Of a stretch of DNA of 64,000 nucleotides, positions 1 to 8,568 are shown piece by piece. The position numbers and the translations under genes were made by a program. The stretch lies in the NCBI RefSeq assembly GCF_900163835.1, contig NZ_FUKR01000022.1:1-64000 (forward strand), read 5' to 3'. This DNA comes from Mycetocola reblochoni REB411. Its GTDB lineage: Bacteria; Actinomycetota; Actinomycetes; Actinomycetales; Microbacteriaceae. The stretch's first letter is position 1. Every line of letters starts with the position of its first letter. The notes under the pieces are model-generated. The model ran no database searches. It was not told the origin of the DNA and saw only the letters and a program-made list of their open reading frames with translations.

Positions 1-61
1 GTGCTGGTCATGCGGGTGTGCGGTTCTCCGTTCGGGGTGGCATGTTCGGGGTGGTGGCCGG

Positions 62-595
62 TCAGGGGGTCGACTGCTCGCCTCCGCGGGTGGGTTCGGC
101 GCTCCGGGGCGGCTCGGGGGCCGGTTCGCCCAGTGCATCGGCGAGCCGGTCGAGGAGCGCCGTGGCCGCCAGGAGGGTGTCGCGCTCCGCGGCGTCCAGC
201 CGGCCGAGCGCGGGGAGCAGGCGTCCGGCCGAGCGGCGACGGAAGAGCCCGAGCTCCGCCGCGCCGTGCGCGGTGACGTCGACCAGGCTCGCCCTGCCGT
301 CGTCGGGGTCCGCCGATCGTGCGAGCAGTCCGTCGTCGGTCAGTCTCTTGACGACGCCGGTCATGGTGGGCTGGCTGATGCGCTCGCGGACGGCCAGGTC
401 GCCGACGCGCTGCGGCCCGTCGCGGTGGAGGGTGGCCAGCACACGCCAGGCGATCACCGAGCGCTGGGGCTCGGCGATGCGTGTCGCCTGCCGTGCGAAG
501 CGGGCGCTCGCGGTGATGAGGGCGGAGGCGGCGTCGAGCCCGGCCTCATTGGCCGGAGCGTCTGAATCGGAGGAGCGGGTCATCACCGGCCCCAC
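62..595 (-). CDS. MarR-family transcriptional regulator
   Basis: A 177-residue winged-helix regulator of MarR type. The recognition region reads RISQPTMTGVVKRLTDDG and is followed by the DPDDGRASLVDVT wing, both typical of the family. The first codon is GTG; an ATG four codons downstream (position 583) is an equally possible start and neither has a strong ribosome site. An inverted repeat just upstream (611-623) suggests autoregulation. Whatever gene it controls lies outside the window on the left or is the neighbouring divergent gene at 837. The C-terminal 15 residues are Pro/Glu-rich and probably disordered. Bases 1-61 hold no gene I can support. The effector is unknown. Confidence 0.9.
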   Translation of the reverse strand: MGPVMTRSSDSDAPANEAGLDAASALITASARFARQATRIAEPQRSVIAWRVLATLHRDGPQRVGDLAVRERISQPTMTGVVKRLTDDGLLARSADPDDGRASLVDVTAHGAAELGLFRRRSAGRLLPALGRLDAAERDTLLAATALLDRLADALGEPAPEPPRSAEPTRGGEQSTP

Positions 596-610
596 GGTAC
601 ACGAATTTAG

Positions 611-623
611 ATAGCATCGCTAT
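611..623. promoter_or_regulatory. Inverted repeat, probable MarR operator
   Basis: ATAGC-ATC-GCTAT, perfect 5-bp arms, lies 15 bp upstream of the GTG start of the MarR gene in an unusually AT-rich stretch. MarR proteins commonly bind such palindromes over their own promoter; the link here is inferred from position. Confidence 0.55.
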
Positions 624-836
624 TCAGTTTTGAGGAGGGGGCGCCGCGTGCCCCGTCAGGCCCCGGTCTCGCGCCGCCCGCTGTGGGGGGCGGATGCGTC
701 GTGAGGACATTCCGCTTCCCGCATACGTCGGCGCCGCTCGCTGTTTCGCGCCCGCCCGAGCGCGGAGAGGAGGGATCGATGCAGCTTTGTGAAGAAACCG
801 TCTGTACTCCCAGGCGGTGACCGGCAAGATGGAACC

Positions 837-1790
837 ATGGCCTCACTCTTCCTGCACTCGGACCGACTCGAGATCTCGCTCAGCGCTGCAGAGAAGGCAT
901 TCGCCCTTCGACGCGACGACGTCGTGATCCCCCGCGACAGCATCAGGAACGCGACGATCACGGACGATCCGTGGATCTGGCTGCGCGGTGTGCGGGCGCC
1001 CGGCGTCCTCATCCCGCAGGTCCTCGCCGTCGGTCGATGGAAGTACCACCGCGGCGACGACTTCCTCGTCATCAAGGCACGCCGTCAGGCGGTAATCCTG
1101 GAGCTCGAGGGCGCCGAGTTCACGCGCGTGATCGTGTCGACGGCGCACGCCGCGGCCCTGGTCGCCGCGCTCCGGCTGAACGCCGACGTTCCGGACAAGC
1201 TCGCTCCGCGGGCGGCGAAGGGCAAGAAGCGGCCGGCAGCCCCGTCGTCCGGCTCCGCCTCGAAGCCTGCCGCGGCCAAGCCTGCCGCCTCGAAGCCTGC
1301 CGCCTCGAAGCCTGCTGCGTCGAAGCCCGCCGCCTCGAAGAGTGCCGCCTCGAAGCCTGCTGCGTCGAAGCCCGCCGCCTCGAAGCCTGCCGCCTCGAAG
1401 CCTGCTGCGTCGAAGCCTGCAACGTCGAAGCCCGTCGCGTCGAAGGCCGAGGCCGGGGTCGCGGCGTCGAAGCCTGCAACGTCGAAGCCCGCCGCGTCGA
1501 AGCCCGCGGCCTCGAAGGCGTCCGCGGCCAAGCCGACGGCCCCGAAGCCTGCCGCGTCGAAGCAGACCGCGGCCAAGCCCGCCGCCTCGAAGCCCGCTGC
1601 ATCGGCGTCGGCAACGACCAAGCCGTCCGCGTCGAAGCCCGCGGCGCCCAAGACGTCAGCGTCGAAGCCCGCCGCGCGGGCGACGGCGGCGTCGAAGCCC
1701 TCGGACGACGCGCCCACGGCCTCACGTCCGGCCGGGTCGGGGAAGAACTCGCCGTCGACCGGCACATCCGGGGACGACTCCGGGTCCTGA
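837..1790 (+). CDS. Hypothetical protein with PH-like N-terminus and SKPAA repeat tail
   Basis: A 317-residue protein that I cannot assign to a named family. The first ~125 residues alternate short hydrophobic strands (HSDRLEISLS, ARRQAVILELEG) in a pattern like bacterial PH-type domains; this is a weak structural impression. From about residue 140 to 285 the chain is almost only Ser, Lys, Pro and Ala in five-residue units (AASKP and variants), strongly basic, resembling histone-H1-like tails of actinobacterial proteins. The ATG at 837 is chosen because the conserved-looking domain starts there; an in-frame start at 789 would add 16 unlikely residues. It may be a membrane-peripheral or nucleic-acid-binding protein, but nothing here proves it. 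Confidence 0.7.
   Translation: MASLFLHSDRLEISLSAAEKAFALRRDDVVIPRDSIRNATITDDPWIWLRGVRAPGVLIPQVLAVGRWKYHRGDDFLVIKARRQAVILELEGAEFTRVIVSTAHAAALVAALRLNADVPDKLAPRAAKGKKRPAAPSSGSASKPAAAKPAASKPAASKPAASKPAASKSAASKPAASKPAASKPAASKPAASKPATSKPVASKAEAGVAASKPATSKPAASKPAASKASAAKPTAPKPAASKQTAAKPAASKPAASASATTKPSASKPAAPKTSASKPAARATAASKPSDDAPTASRPAGSGKNSPSTGTSGDDSGS
1258..1690 (+). repeat. 15-bp tandem repeats encoding (S/A)KPAA
   Basis: Many near-identical 15-bp units (form tcgaagcctgccgcc) inside the gene at 837. Units differ mainly by synonymous changes (gcc/gct/gcg), with scattered substitutions (SAASK, PATSK, PVASK). The array is regular at 1258-1440 and looser after that. Copy number could vary between strains by slippage. 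Confidence 0.85.
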
Positions 1791-1895
1791 CCCTCGGCCC
1801 GGACCACCTCGCACCACCCGCACCTCGCACCACCCGCACCCCGGACCGCCCCGCACCCCGGAGCGTCCCGCTCGTCGCTCCCGCCGCCGTCCCGC

Positions 1896-2903
1896 TCAGC
1901 GATCCGCGCCGCCGACGGCGATGACCGTCCGCCCGCGGACCCCTCCGTCGAGCAGGAGCCTGGCGGCATCCTCGGCCCCGGACAGCGGGACGACACGGCG
2001 GACCGCGGACGCGGCCTCCGGCGCGACGTCGCGGGACAGCCGGTCCCAGACCCGGCGACGGACGTCGAGAGCAAGCGACACGGAGTCGATCCCTGCCAGG
2101 TGGACGCCGCGCAGGATGAACGGCAGGACCGTGCCCGGAAGCTCCGTCGACCCGGCCATCCCGCAACTGGTCACGATGCCTCCCGCGCGGGTCTGCGCGA
2201 TCGCGTTGACGAGGGTGCGGCCGCCGACCCCGTCGACCACGGCCGCCCACCGCTCCCGCTGGAGCGGCTTCCCGTGCTCCGCCAGCGGCTCACGTCCGAC
2301 GACCTCGGCGGCCCCCAGGCTGAGCAGGTAGTCGGCGTCCGTGGCCGCACGCCCGCTGGAGGCGACGACGGTCCACCCCCGCGCGGCGAGGGCGGCGACG
2401 GCGATCCCGCCGAGCCCCCCGCCCGCCCCGGTCACGAGGACGGGTCCGTCCGACGGCCGGGCCCCGTGTCGTTCGATCGCGAGGACGGCGGCCACCGCGG
2501 TGACACCGGCCGTACCGAAGCCGGCGGCGTCGAGCGATCCCATCCCGTCCGGAACCGCGACGAGGGGGGACGAGGGGACGCGTGCCCTCTCAGCGAGCCC
2601 ACCCGAGCGGCTCTCGCCGAGGCCGGCGCCGGTGAGCACGACACGGCTCCCGACGGTCCAGGCCGGATCGGTGCTGCTGCGGACGCGCCCGACCAGGTCG
2701 ATGCCGGGGACGATCGGCCAATGCCTGAGGATGCCGGGGGCTCCGGTCATCGCCAGCGCGTCCTTGTAGTTGATGCCCGAGTAGTCGACGTCGAGCAGCA
2801 CCTCGCCCTCCGGCAGCTCCGCCTCGGTCATGTCGTCGCGCAGTCGGGTGGTGGTCGTGCGGTCCTGGCCCTGCTCGACCCACCAGGCGGAGAACGTCGT
2901 CAT
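1896..2903 (-). CDS. acuI: YhdH/AcuI-family NADPH-dependent quinone/acrylyl-CoA reductase
   Basis: A 335-residue medium-chain reductase without zinc-ligand motifs. The N-terminal GroES-like half shows the AcuI/YhdH signatures YSGINYKDALAMTG and PGIDLVGRV; the Rossmann half has VTGAGGGLGGIAVAALAARGW, the NADPH-binding loop. Family members reduce acrylyl-CoA to propionyl-CoA, or quinones. The ATG at 2903 is chosen since homologues begin close to this Met-Thr; the open frame extends 12 codons further. It starts 45 bp after the lactate dehydrogenase stop on the same strand, so it is probably the last gene of the trhO-sulP-ldh run. The physiological substrate is not evident. Confidence 0.88.
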   Translation of the reverse strand: MTTFSAWWVEQGQDRTTTTRLRDDMTEAELPEGEVLLDVDYSGINYKDALAMTGAPGILRHWPIVPGIDLVGRVRSSTDPAWTVGSRVVLTGAGLGESRSGGLAERARVPSSPLVAVPDGMGSLDAAGFGTAGVTAVAAVLAIERHGARPSDGPVLVTGAGGGLGGIAVAALAARGWTVVASSGRAATDADYLLSLGAAEVVGREPLAEHGKPLQRERWAAVVDGVGGRTLVNAIAQTRAGGIVTSCGMAGSTELPGTVLPFILRGVHLAGIDSVSLALDVRRRVWDRLSRDVAPEAASAVRRVVPLSGAEDAARLLLDGGVRGRTVIAVGGADR

Positions 2904-2948
2904 GGCCTCAGCCTGACGCACGGTCCGCGACCGCGCCACCCCTCCGGC

Positions 2949-3899
2949 TCAGTGCAGCGCGTCGACGGCGTCGGCGATGGCGCCGGCCGATCGGTGCAGC
3001 CGGTCCAGCTCGTCGTCGGTGAGGGCGACGTCCACCACGCGTGCGACGCCCGAGGCGCCGACGACGGACGGCAGGCTGAGCGCCACTCCCGTGATGCCGT
3101 GAACGCCGTCGAGCGGGCTCGACACCGGCAGCACCGCGCCCTCGTCGTGGAGGACGGCCTCGACGATGCGCGCGCCGGACAGCCCGATGGCGTAGTTGGT
3201 CGCCCCTTTGCCCTCGATCACCCGGTACGCAGCCGTGACGACCTCGTGGTCGATGGCATCCCTCAGCGCCGGGGTGACGGGGGCGGATCCGTCGGACAGC
3301 CGCCACTCCTCGACGGGGACCCCGGCGACCGTCGCCTGCGACCAGTGCGAGAACGCGCTGTCCCCGTGCTCGCCGAGGACGACCGCCTGCACCTCGGACG
3401 ACGGGACCTCCGTGTGGCGGGCGATCGCGTTCCGCAGGCGCGAGGAGTCCAGCACCGTTCCGGAGGAGAACACGCGGCCGGCCGGCAGGTCCGCTCGCTC
3501 TGCGGCGAGGACGGTGAGCACGTCGCACGGGTTCGTCACGAGGACGATGACCGCGTCGGGGCTGAGCTCGACCAGGCGGGGGATCATCCCGTCGAGGATG
3601 CGCGCGTTCACGCCGGCGAGGTCGAGACGGGTCTGGCCAGGGCGCTGCTTGGCCCCCGCCGTCACGACGATGACGTCGCTGCCCTCCGTGACCTCGATGT
3701 CCGCGCCGCCTCCGATCGTCGACCGGCCGGCGAGGGGCGCACCGTGCGCGATGTCGAGCACCTCGGCGTCGACGAGCGCGGCGTTGATGTCCTGCAGGAC
3801 GACCTCGTCGGCCGAGCCGCGGATGAGGCTGGCGTAGGCGAGCGACGATCCGACGCTTCCCGCGCCGATGACGGACAGTTTGCTTCGACGGTGCATCAT
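2949..3899 (-). CDS. ldh: L-lactate dehydrogenase (NAD-dependent)
   Basis: A 316-residue enzyme of the LDH/MDH family interconverting pyruvate and L-lactate in the cytosol. Visible motifs: dinucleotide loop GAGSVGSS near residue 12, the mobile loop AKQRPGQTRLDL with Gln at the specificity position (Gln favours lactate, Arg would favour malate), NPCDVLT, and the catalytic-His motif GEHGDS (His178). Length is normal. Its ATG overlaps the stop of the SulP gene as ATGA, which indicates translational coupling. A second in-frame ATG follows directly. Coupling to a SulP anion carrier raises the possibility that the carrier moves an organic acid rather than sulfate. Confidence 0.95.
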   Translation of the reverse strand: MMHRRSKLSVIGAGSVGSSLAYASLIRGSADEVVLQDINAALVDAEVLDIAHGAPLAGRSTIGGGADIEVTEGSDVIVVTAGAKQRPGQTRLDLAGVNARILDGMIPRLVELSPDAVIVLVTNPCDVLTVLAAERADLPAGRVFSSGTVLDSSRLRNAIARHTEVPSSEVQAVVLGEHGDSAFSHWSQATVAGVPVEEWRLSDGSAPVTPALRDAIDHEVVTAAYRVIEGKGATNYAIGLSGARIVEAVLHDEGAVLPVSSPLDGVHGITGVALSLPSVVGASGVARVVDVALTDDELDRLHRSAGAIADAVDALH

Positions 3900-5410
3900 G
3901 GCTCCATTCTCGCCCCCGCGGCGAGGGCATCGAGGGCTCGCTGCACGCTTGTGCTCGTGCTGCGGAGCCCGCTCAGCTCGACGTGCGCGCCGTGCCGGCG
4001 GTACGCCGTCAGCACCGCGCCGATCGCCGTCACCGAGGAGGCGTCCCAGATCTGCGCGCCGGAGAAGCTGATGCGGACCCGCTCCGGGTCCTCGGCGACG
4101 TCGAAGCGCGTGGTCAGGTCGTTGCTGGAGGCGAAGAACAGCTGGCCATCGACGCGGTAGTCGACGACGGCGCCCCGCGTGTCGACGCTGCGCAGTCGCG
4201 TGACGGTGAGGAAACGCGAGACCTGCCGGGTGAAGGCGATCATCGCGGCGAGAACACCGACCGCGACCCCGATCGCCAGGTTGTGGGTGATGAGCACAGC
4301 GGCCACCGTGAGGAGCATGACGACCGTCTCGGCGAGCGGCGTCCGGCGGAGCGTCGACGGGCGGACGCTGTCCCAGTCGAAGGTGGCGACCGACACCATG
4401 ATCATGACGGCGACGAGCGCGACCATCGGCACGAGGGCGACCACGTCGCCGAGCGCGAGGACGAGGACGAGCAGGAACACCCCCGCCAGGAACGTCGACA
4501 CCCGGGTGCGTGCCCCGGAGACCTTCACGTTCACCATGGTCTGGCCGATCATGGCGCAGCCGCCCATCCCGCCGAACAGACCCGAGAGCACGTTCGCGGC
4601 GCCCTGGCCGAAGGACTCCCTGGTCTTGGACGAGCCGGTCTCGGTGATCTCGTCGACGAGCGTGGCGGTGAGCAGGGACTCCATCAGGCCGACGGCGGCC
4701 ATGCCCAGGGCGTACGGGCCGATGATGCCGAGCGTCTCCAGTGTCAGCGGGACGGAGGGCAGCGCGAGCACGGGCAGGGACTCCGGCAGCGCGCCCTCGT
4801 CACCGACCGTCGGGACGGCGAGCGGGACGAGGATCGCGGCGGCGGTGAGCACGACGATCGCCACGAGCGGGGCGGGCACGGCACCGGTGAGCCGCGGGAA
4901 CAACCAGATGATGCCGATGCCGACGACGAGCATCGGGTAGACCAGCCACGGCACGCCGATCAGGTGGGGGATCTGGGTGGCGAACACGAGCACGGCCAGG
5001 GCGTTGACGAAGCCCGTCATCACGCTGCGCGGGATGAAGCGCATGAGCCTGCCCACGCCGAGCGCGGCGAGCACGATCTGGATGACACCGCCGAGGATCA
5101 CCGTGGCGAGGAGGTAGTCGAGCCCGTGCTCGCGCATCACCGGCGCGATCACGAGGGCCACCGCTCCGGTCGCCGCAGAGATCATCGCCGGGCGGCCGCC
5201 GAGGACGGCGATGCTCGTCGCCATCACGAACGCGGAGAACAGCCCGACACGGGGGTCGACGCCCGCGATGAGGGAGAAGGCGATCGCCTCGGGGATGAGC
5301 GCGACCGCGACGACGAGGCCGGCGAGGGCCTCCCGCGTCAGCAGCCGGGGGTCGCGCAGGGCGGCCAGGGTGCTCGGCGCGGCGGGGCGGTGCGCGGCGG
5401 CCGCCGTCAT
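3896..5410 (-). CDS. SulP-family anion transporter with C-terminal STAS domain
   Basis: A 504-residue inner-membrane carrier. After a short cytosolic N-terminus come 10-12 hydrophobic segments beginning [22 protein letters not shown], the SulP signature, with [18 protein letters not shown] following. The last ~100 residues form a STAS domain ([20 protein letters not shown], then [11 protein letters not shown]). SulP proteins carry sulfate, bicarbonate, or small carboxylates; the substrate cannot be read from sequence. The start overlaps the trhO stop (ATGA) and its stop overlaps the ldh start (ATGA), so the three genes are one tightly coupled operon. The frame is open upstream, but the extra residues lie inside trhO and are not plausible. 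Confidence 0.92.
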   Translation of the reverse strand: MTAAAAHRPAAPSTLAALRDPRLLTREALAGLVVAVALIPEAIAFSLIAGVDPRVGLFSAFVMATSIAVLGGRPAMISAATGAVALVIAPVMREHGLDYLLATVILGGVIQIVLAALGVGRLMRFIPRSVMTGFVNALAVLVFATQIPHLIGVPWLVYPMLVVGIGIIWLFPRLTGAVPAPLVAIVVLTAAAILVPLAVPTVGDEGALPESLPVLALPSVPLTLETLGIIGPYALGMAAVGLMESLLTATLVDEITETGSSKTRESFGQGAANVLSGLFGGMGGCAMIGQTMVNVKVSGARTRVSTFLAGVFLLVLVLALGDVVALVPMVALVAVMIMVSVATFDWDSVRPSTLRRTPLAETVVMLLTVAAVLITHNLAIGVAVGVLAAMIAFTRQVSRFLTVTRLRSVDTRGAVVDYRVDGQLFFASSNDLTTRFDVAEDPERVRISFSGAQIWDASSVTAIGAVLTAYRRHGAHVELSGLRSTSTSVQRALDALAAGARMEP

Positions 5411-6312
5411 CGGGCGACGGCCGGCCGGCGGTGGCGCGCGCAGTGGACGACCGGGTGCGCCGGGCAGACGGGCAGCTGGGTCCTGCACTCCGGGTCGGCG
5501 CAGTTCGCCAGGGTCCCGGTCGGCTCGCCGCAGTCCGTGCAGGACGCCAGCAGTGCGGGGGAGTCGCTGTAGCTGACCGAGCCGCGGCCGTCGAACACGT
5601 ACAGCGACCCCTCCCACAGCTCACGGTCGCCGTAGCGTTCGGCGTAGCGGACGATGCCGCCGGAGAGCTGGTAGACCTCGCCGAAGCCGCGGCGCGCCAT
5701 CAGGCCGCTGAGGACCTCGCAGCGGACCCCTCCGGTGCAGTAGGTCACGACGGGGCGCCCCTTCAGGTGGTCGTAGGCACCGCTGTCGAGCGCCTCGACG
5801 AAGTCGCGCGTCGTCTCGACCGGGGGGACGATCGCGCCACGGAACCGTCCGATCTCCGCCTCGACCGCGTTGCGCCCGTCGAAGAACACGACCTCGTCGC
5901 CGCGCTCGGCCACGAGCGAGGTCAGTTCCTCCGGGCTGAGGTGCGTCCCGCCCCCGACGACGCCGTTCCCGTCGACCTGGAGCTCGTCCGGTGCGCCGAA
6001 GGCGACGAGCTCGTCCCTGACCTTGACGCTGAGCCGGGGGAAGTCGAGGCTGGCGCCGTCGGCGTCCAGTCCGGAGCCGTCCGACCACTTGACGTCCATG
6101 TCGCGGAAGGCGCGGTGCTCCCTCGTGCCGCGAAGGTAACGCTTGACCGCGGAGATCTCGCCCCCGACGGTCCCGTTGATCCCGTGGGGCGACACGATGA
6201 TGCGACCGCGCAGCCCGTGCCTGTCGGCCAGCTCGCGCTGCCAGAGCCGGACGGCGTCGGGGTCGGCGAGCGGGGCGAAGGCGTAGTAGAGCAGGATCTT
6301 GGACAGCGACAC
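5407..6312 (-). CDS. trhO: tRNA uridine(34) hydroxylase TrhO (YceA-type rhodanese)
   Basis: A 301-residue protein of the YceA/TrhO family, which makes 5-hydroxyuridine at the wobble position of tRNA using oxygen. It has the N-terminal domain (GINGTVGG) and a rhodanese domain with the active loop YCTGGVRCE (Cys192). The C-terminus is Cys-rich ([15 protein letters not shown]), as in family members that carry a zinc-finger-like tail. The start is GTG; a TAGAAT -10 element ends 6 bp upstream, so the mRNA is probably leaderless. First gene of the trhO-sulP-ldh-acuI run; a functional reason for the grouping is not apparent. Confidence 0.93.
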   Translation of the reverse strand: MSLSKILLYYAFAPLADPDAVRLWQRELADRHGLRGRIIVSPHGINGTVGGEISAVKRYLRGTREHRAFRDMDVKWSDGSGLDADGASLDFPRLSVKVRDELVAFGAPDELQVDGNGVVGGGTHLSPEELTSLVAERGDEVVFFDGRNAVEAEIGRFRGAIVPPVETTRDFVEALDSGAYDHLKGRPVVTYCTGGVRCEVLSGLMARRGFGEVYQLSGGIVRYAERYGDRELWEGSLYVFDGRGSVSYSDSPALLASCTDCGEPTGTLANCADPECRTQLPVCPAHPVVHCARHRRPAVAR

Positions 6313-6318
6313 CGTCCC

Positions 6319-6324
6319 ATTCTA
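6319..6324 (-). promoter_or_regulatory. -10 element of leaderless trhO promoter
   Basis: TAGAAT on the minus strand, 6 bp before the GTG start. This spacing puts the expected transcription start at or next to the start codon. Confidence 0.5.
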
Positions 6325-6351
6325 CGAAGCGCCCGCGGCGCGCTTCGCCGC

Positions 6352-7290
6352 TCAGCGGCCGTCCGCGACGACCCAGCGCTCGCCCGCGGTCGGCAGGCCG
6401 TCGGCGCCGTCGGCGGCGGCGCCCGCGATCGCCCACGGCAGTCCCGTCGCGGTGAGCGGGGTCGCCCGGTCCTGACGCTGCACGAGCAGCTGCGGCTCGG
6501 CGCACGCCCCGGACGCCCCGCAGCCGGCGACGACCGCCCCGGCGCCCAGGCGGGAGCCGGGCGTGACCTGGATGCTGCCGCGCCGGAGGTGCCCGTAGAG
6601 CAGGTGGCTGCCGTCGTCGAGCCGGACCACGACGTGGTTGCCGAGGGTCGACGAGACCGGTCCGAGCAGCCGCAGCAACGCCTCGCCGCTGTACTGCCAG
6701 ATCCGCGCGGCCCAGCGTGAGCGGCTGCGGTGGTCGCGGCGGCCGTCGACGACGCGCACGACGACCCCGTCGGCCATCGACAGCACTGGCTCGCCGAAGC
6801 CGGGGAAACGCTCGGGGGCGAGCAGCCCGGACTCGGGGTTGCCGAAGAGCGGCCGCGGCCGGCGACGCGGCTCGGGGTCGCCGGCGAGGACAAGGGCGAA
6901 GGCGGCGCCGAGGTCAGCGGTGCGGCTCGTCGTCGACGAGGGGGAGGGGCTGGCCAGGACCGCCCAGCCGCCGCGGACGGGCGCCTGGAGCACGGGGGCC
7001 GCACCGGAAACGGTCGGAGAGGCGGAGGAGGCGACGACCGCGATGAGCAGCAGTGCCGCCCCGACCCCGGCGGGGACGGCGAGCACCGGGCCCCAGCCGG
7101 GGACGACCAGGAGCACCACCGAAACGAGCACGAGCCACGCCCCCGCTTTGAGGGCCGGCACCCGGAGCGCCGCCGTCACACGTCGACCCGGTGCGCTCGG
7201 CGGCGGGGTCTGCGCGTCCGCTTCCCGCGCGGCGTCCCGTCCGGTCCGGGCGGCGGCGTGCTGGTCGAGGGGCGATGAGGGTTCCGACAT
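6352..7290 (-). CDS. LytM/M23-like membrane protein lacking zinc ligands
   Basis: A 312-residue protein. Residues ~40-90 contain two hydrophobic segments (GAWLVLVSVVLLVVPGWGPV, then VGAALLLIAVVASSA), so it is probably membrane-anchored with the C-terminal domain outside. That domain follows the M23/LytM peptidase plan: PVLSMADGVVVRVVDG, then GNHVVVRLDDGSHLLYGHL, then VTPGSRLGAGAVVAGCG. However, the HLHFE-type zinc motif is replaced by PQLLVQ, and the first His-x3-Asp motif is not recognisable. Family knowledge says such domains cannot cut peptidoglycan but may regulate other hydrolases. The ATG at 7290 has a good AAGGAG site at suitable spacing; longer frames upstream are rejected. Confidence 0.75.
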   Translation of the reverse strand: MSEPSSPLDQHAAARTGRDAAREADAQTPPPSAPGRRVTAALRVPALKAGAWLVLVSVVLLVVPGWGPVLAVPAGVGAALLLIAVVASSASPTVSGAAPVLQAPVRGGWAVLASPSPSSTTSRTADLGAAFALVLAGDPEPRRRPRPLFGNPESGLLAPERFPGFGEPVLSMADGVVVRVVDGRRDHRSRSRWAARIWQYSGEALLRLLGPVSSTLGNHVVVRLDDGSHLLYGHLRRGSIQVTPGSRLGAGAVVAGCGASGACAEPQLLVQRQDRATPLTATGLPWAIAGAAADGADGLPTAGERWVVADGR

Positions 7291-7774
7291 CCGACTCCTT
7301 GGTGGTGGTCCCCCCCATCGTGCCATTACGACAACGCTGTCGGTCCGGCGCGCGCGGCCGGTACGGTTGACCCGCGAGGAACGGAGTTGTTCATGGCGGG
7401 TGTGACCGGTGCGGTCGGAGGGCGGCGTGCAGCCCGTCCCCGCGTGGCATCGCCGGGGCGCCCGTCCCTCCCTCCCGGCCGTGGTCGCGCGGATCCGCCG
7501 GGACGTCCCTCCGTCGGGACCGGCCGCCCTCCGGCGGTCGACCGCGGTGCCGGTGCCGGGCGTTGTGACGGGAGGGTCACCAGTTTTCCGGCCACGACCC
7601 TCGCGTCCGGGGCGCGTCCGGCGCCGGTCCCCCGTAGCGTTAGTGGTGATCGCCCCGGCCTGTGCCGCCCCCGGGGCGGGTCGACGTCGTCGGCGGCCGC
7701 AGGGATGAGGATGCAGTGATGCGCAGACGAGCGCCGCGAACGACCGGCCGGCTCCGTCGGGGGAGCGTGGTCCT
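7291..7774. other. Intergenic region, no convincing gene
   Basis: 484 bp between divergent genes. Short open frames exist on both strands, but their products are Pro/Arg/Gly-rich with no recognisable motif and no ribosome site. The promoters of both flanking genes must lie here; I could not place them with confidence. Confidence 0.5.
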
Positions 7775-8536
7775 GTGACCGCCCCGCGACGATCAGCGGT
7801 CATCACGGGCGGGGCGTCCGGACTGGGCAGGGCGACGGCGACCCGACTGGCCGCCGAGGGGTGGGCCGTGGTCATCGCCGACCTCCCCGGCTCGGGCGGC
7901 GGCGAGGTCGCCGACGCCCTCGGGGACGCGGTGCGGTTCGTCGAGGTCGACGTGACCGACCCGGATCAGCCTGCCCTGGCCGTCGAGGCCGCCGGTTCCC
8001 TGGCGCCGCTCCGGCTCGCGGTGTGCTGCGCGGGCATCGCCCCCGCCGCGAAGCTGCTCGGTCGCGACGAGCCGCACGACGCAGGCCTGTTCGCGCGCAC
8101 CCTCGCCGTCAACCTCACCGGGACGTTCCACACGGTGCGGGCCGCGGCCGAGGCGATCGCCGCCACGGAGCCGGAGGGCGGAGAGCGGGGCGTCATCGTG
8201 ATGACCGCGTCGATCGCCGCCGTCGAGGGTCAGATCGGCCAGGTCGCCTACTCGGCCAGCAAGGGCGGCGTGCAGGCCATGACGCTGCCGCTGGCGCGCG
8301 AGCTGGCGCGCAGCGGTGTCCGCGTGATGACGATCTCTCCCGGGGTCTTCCAGACGCCGCTGAGCTCGGCGATGCCGGAGGCCGTGCGCGACTCGCTCGG
8401 CGGTCAGGTGCCGTTCCCCCCGCGGCTCGGCCGTGCGGACGAGTACGCGGACCTGGTCGCCACGATCGTCCGCACCCCCTACCTCAACGCCGAGGTCATC
8501 CGACTCGACGGCGGGATCCGCATGGCGCCGCGCTGA
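7775..8536 (+). CDS. SDR-family oxidoreductase (3-hydroxyacyl-CoA dehydrogenase-like)
   Basis: A 253-residue classical short-chain dehydrogenase. It shows the cofactor loop TGGASGLG, an Asp after the second strand (VIADLPG, favouring NAD), CCAGI in place of NNAG, catalytic Ser in VMTASIAA and the YSASK active site. The overall layout resembles type-10 hydroxysteroid/3-hydroxyacyl-CoA dehydrogenases. The start is GTG at 7775 preceded by GGGGGAG. It is the first gene of a run with an enoyl-CoA hydratase (32 bp later) and a second SDR (overlapping), suggesting a beta-oxidation-like role on an acyl-CoA or ring-degradation intermediate. The substrate is unknown. Confidence 0.88.
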   Translation: MTAPRRSAVITGGASGLGRATATRLAAEGWAVVIADLPGSGGGEVADALGDAVRFVEVDVTDPDQPALAVEAAGSLAPLRLAVCCAGIAPAAKLLGRDEPHDAGLFARTLAVNLTGTFHTVRAAAEAIAATEPEGGERGVIVMTASIAAVEGQIGQVAYSASKGGVQAMTLPLARELARSGVRVMTISPGVFQTPLSSAMPEAVRDSLGGQVPFPPRLGRADEYADLVATIVRTPYLNAEVIRLDGGIRMAPR

Positions 8537-8568
8537 GCCGCGACCGCCCGAGTGCAAAGGAGCACACG

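Noticed and set aside
7326-7719. Small open frames on both strands in the 7.3-7.8 kb gap
   Set aside because: Pro/Arg-rich products without motifs, mutually overlapping, no ribosome site.
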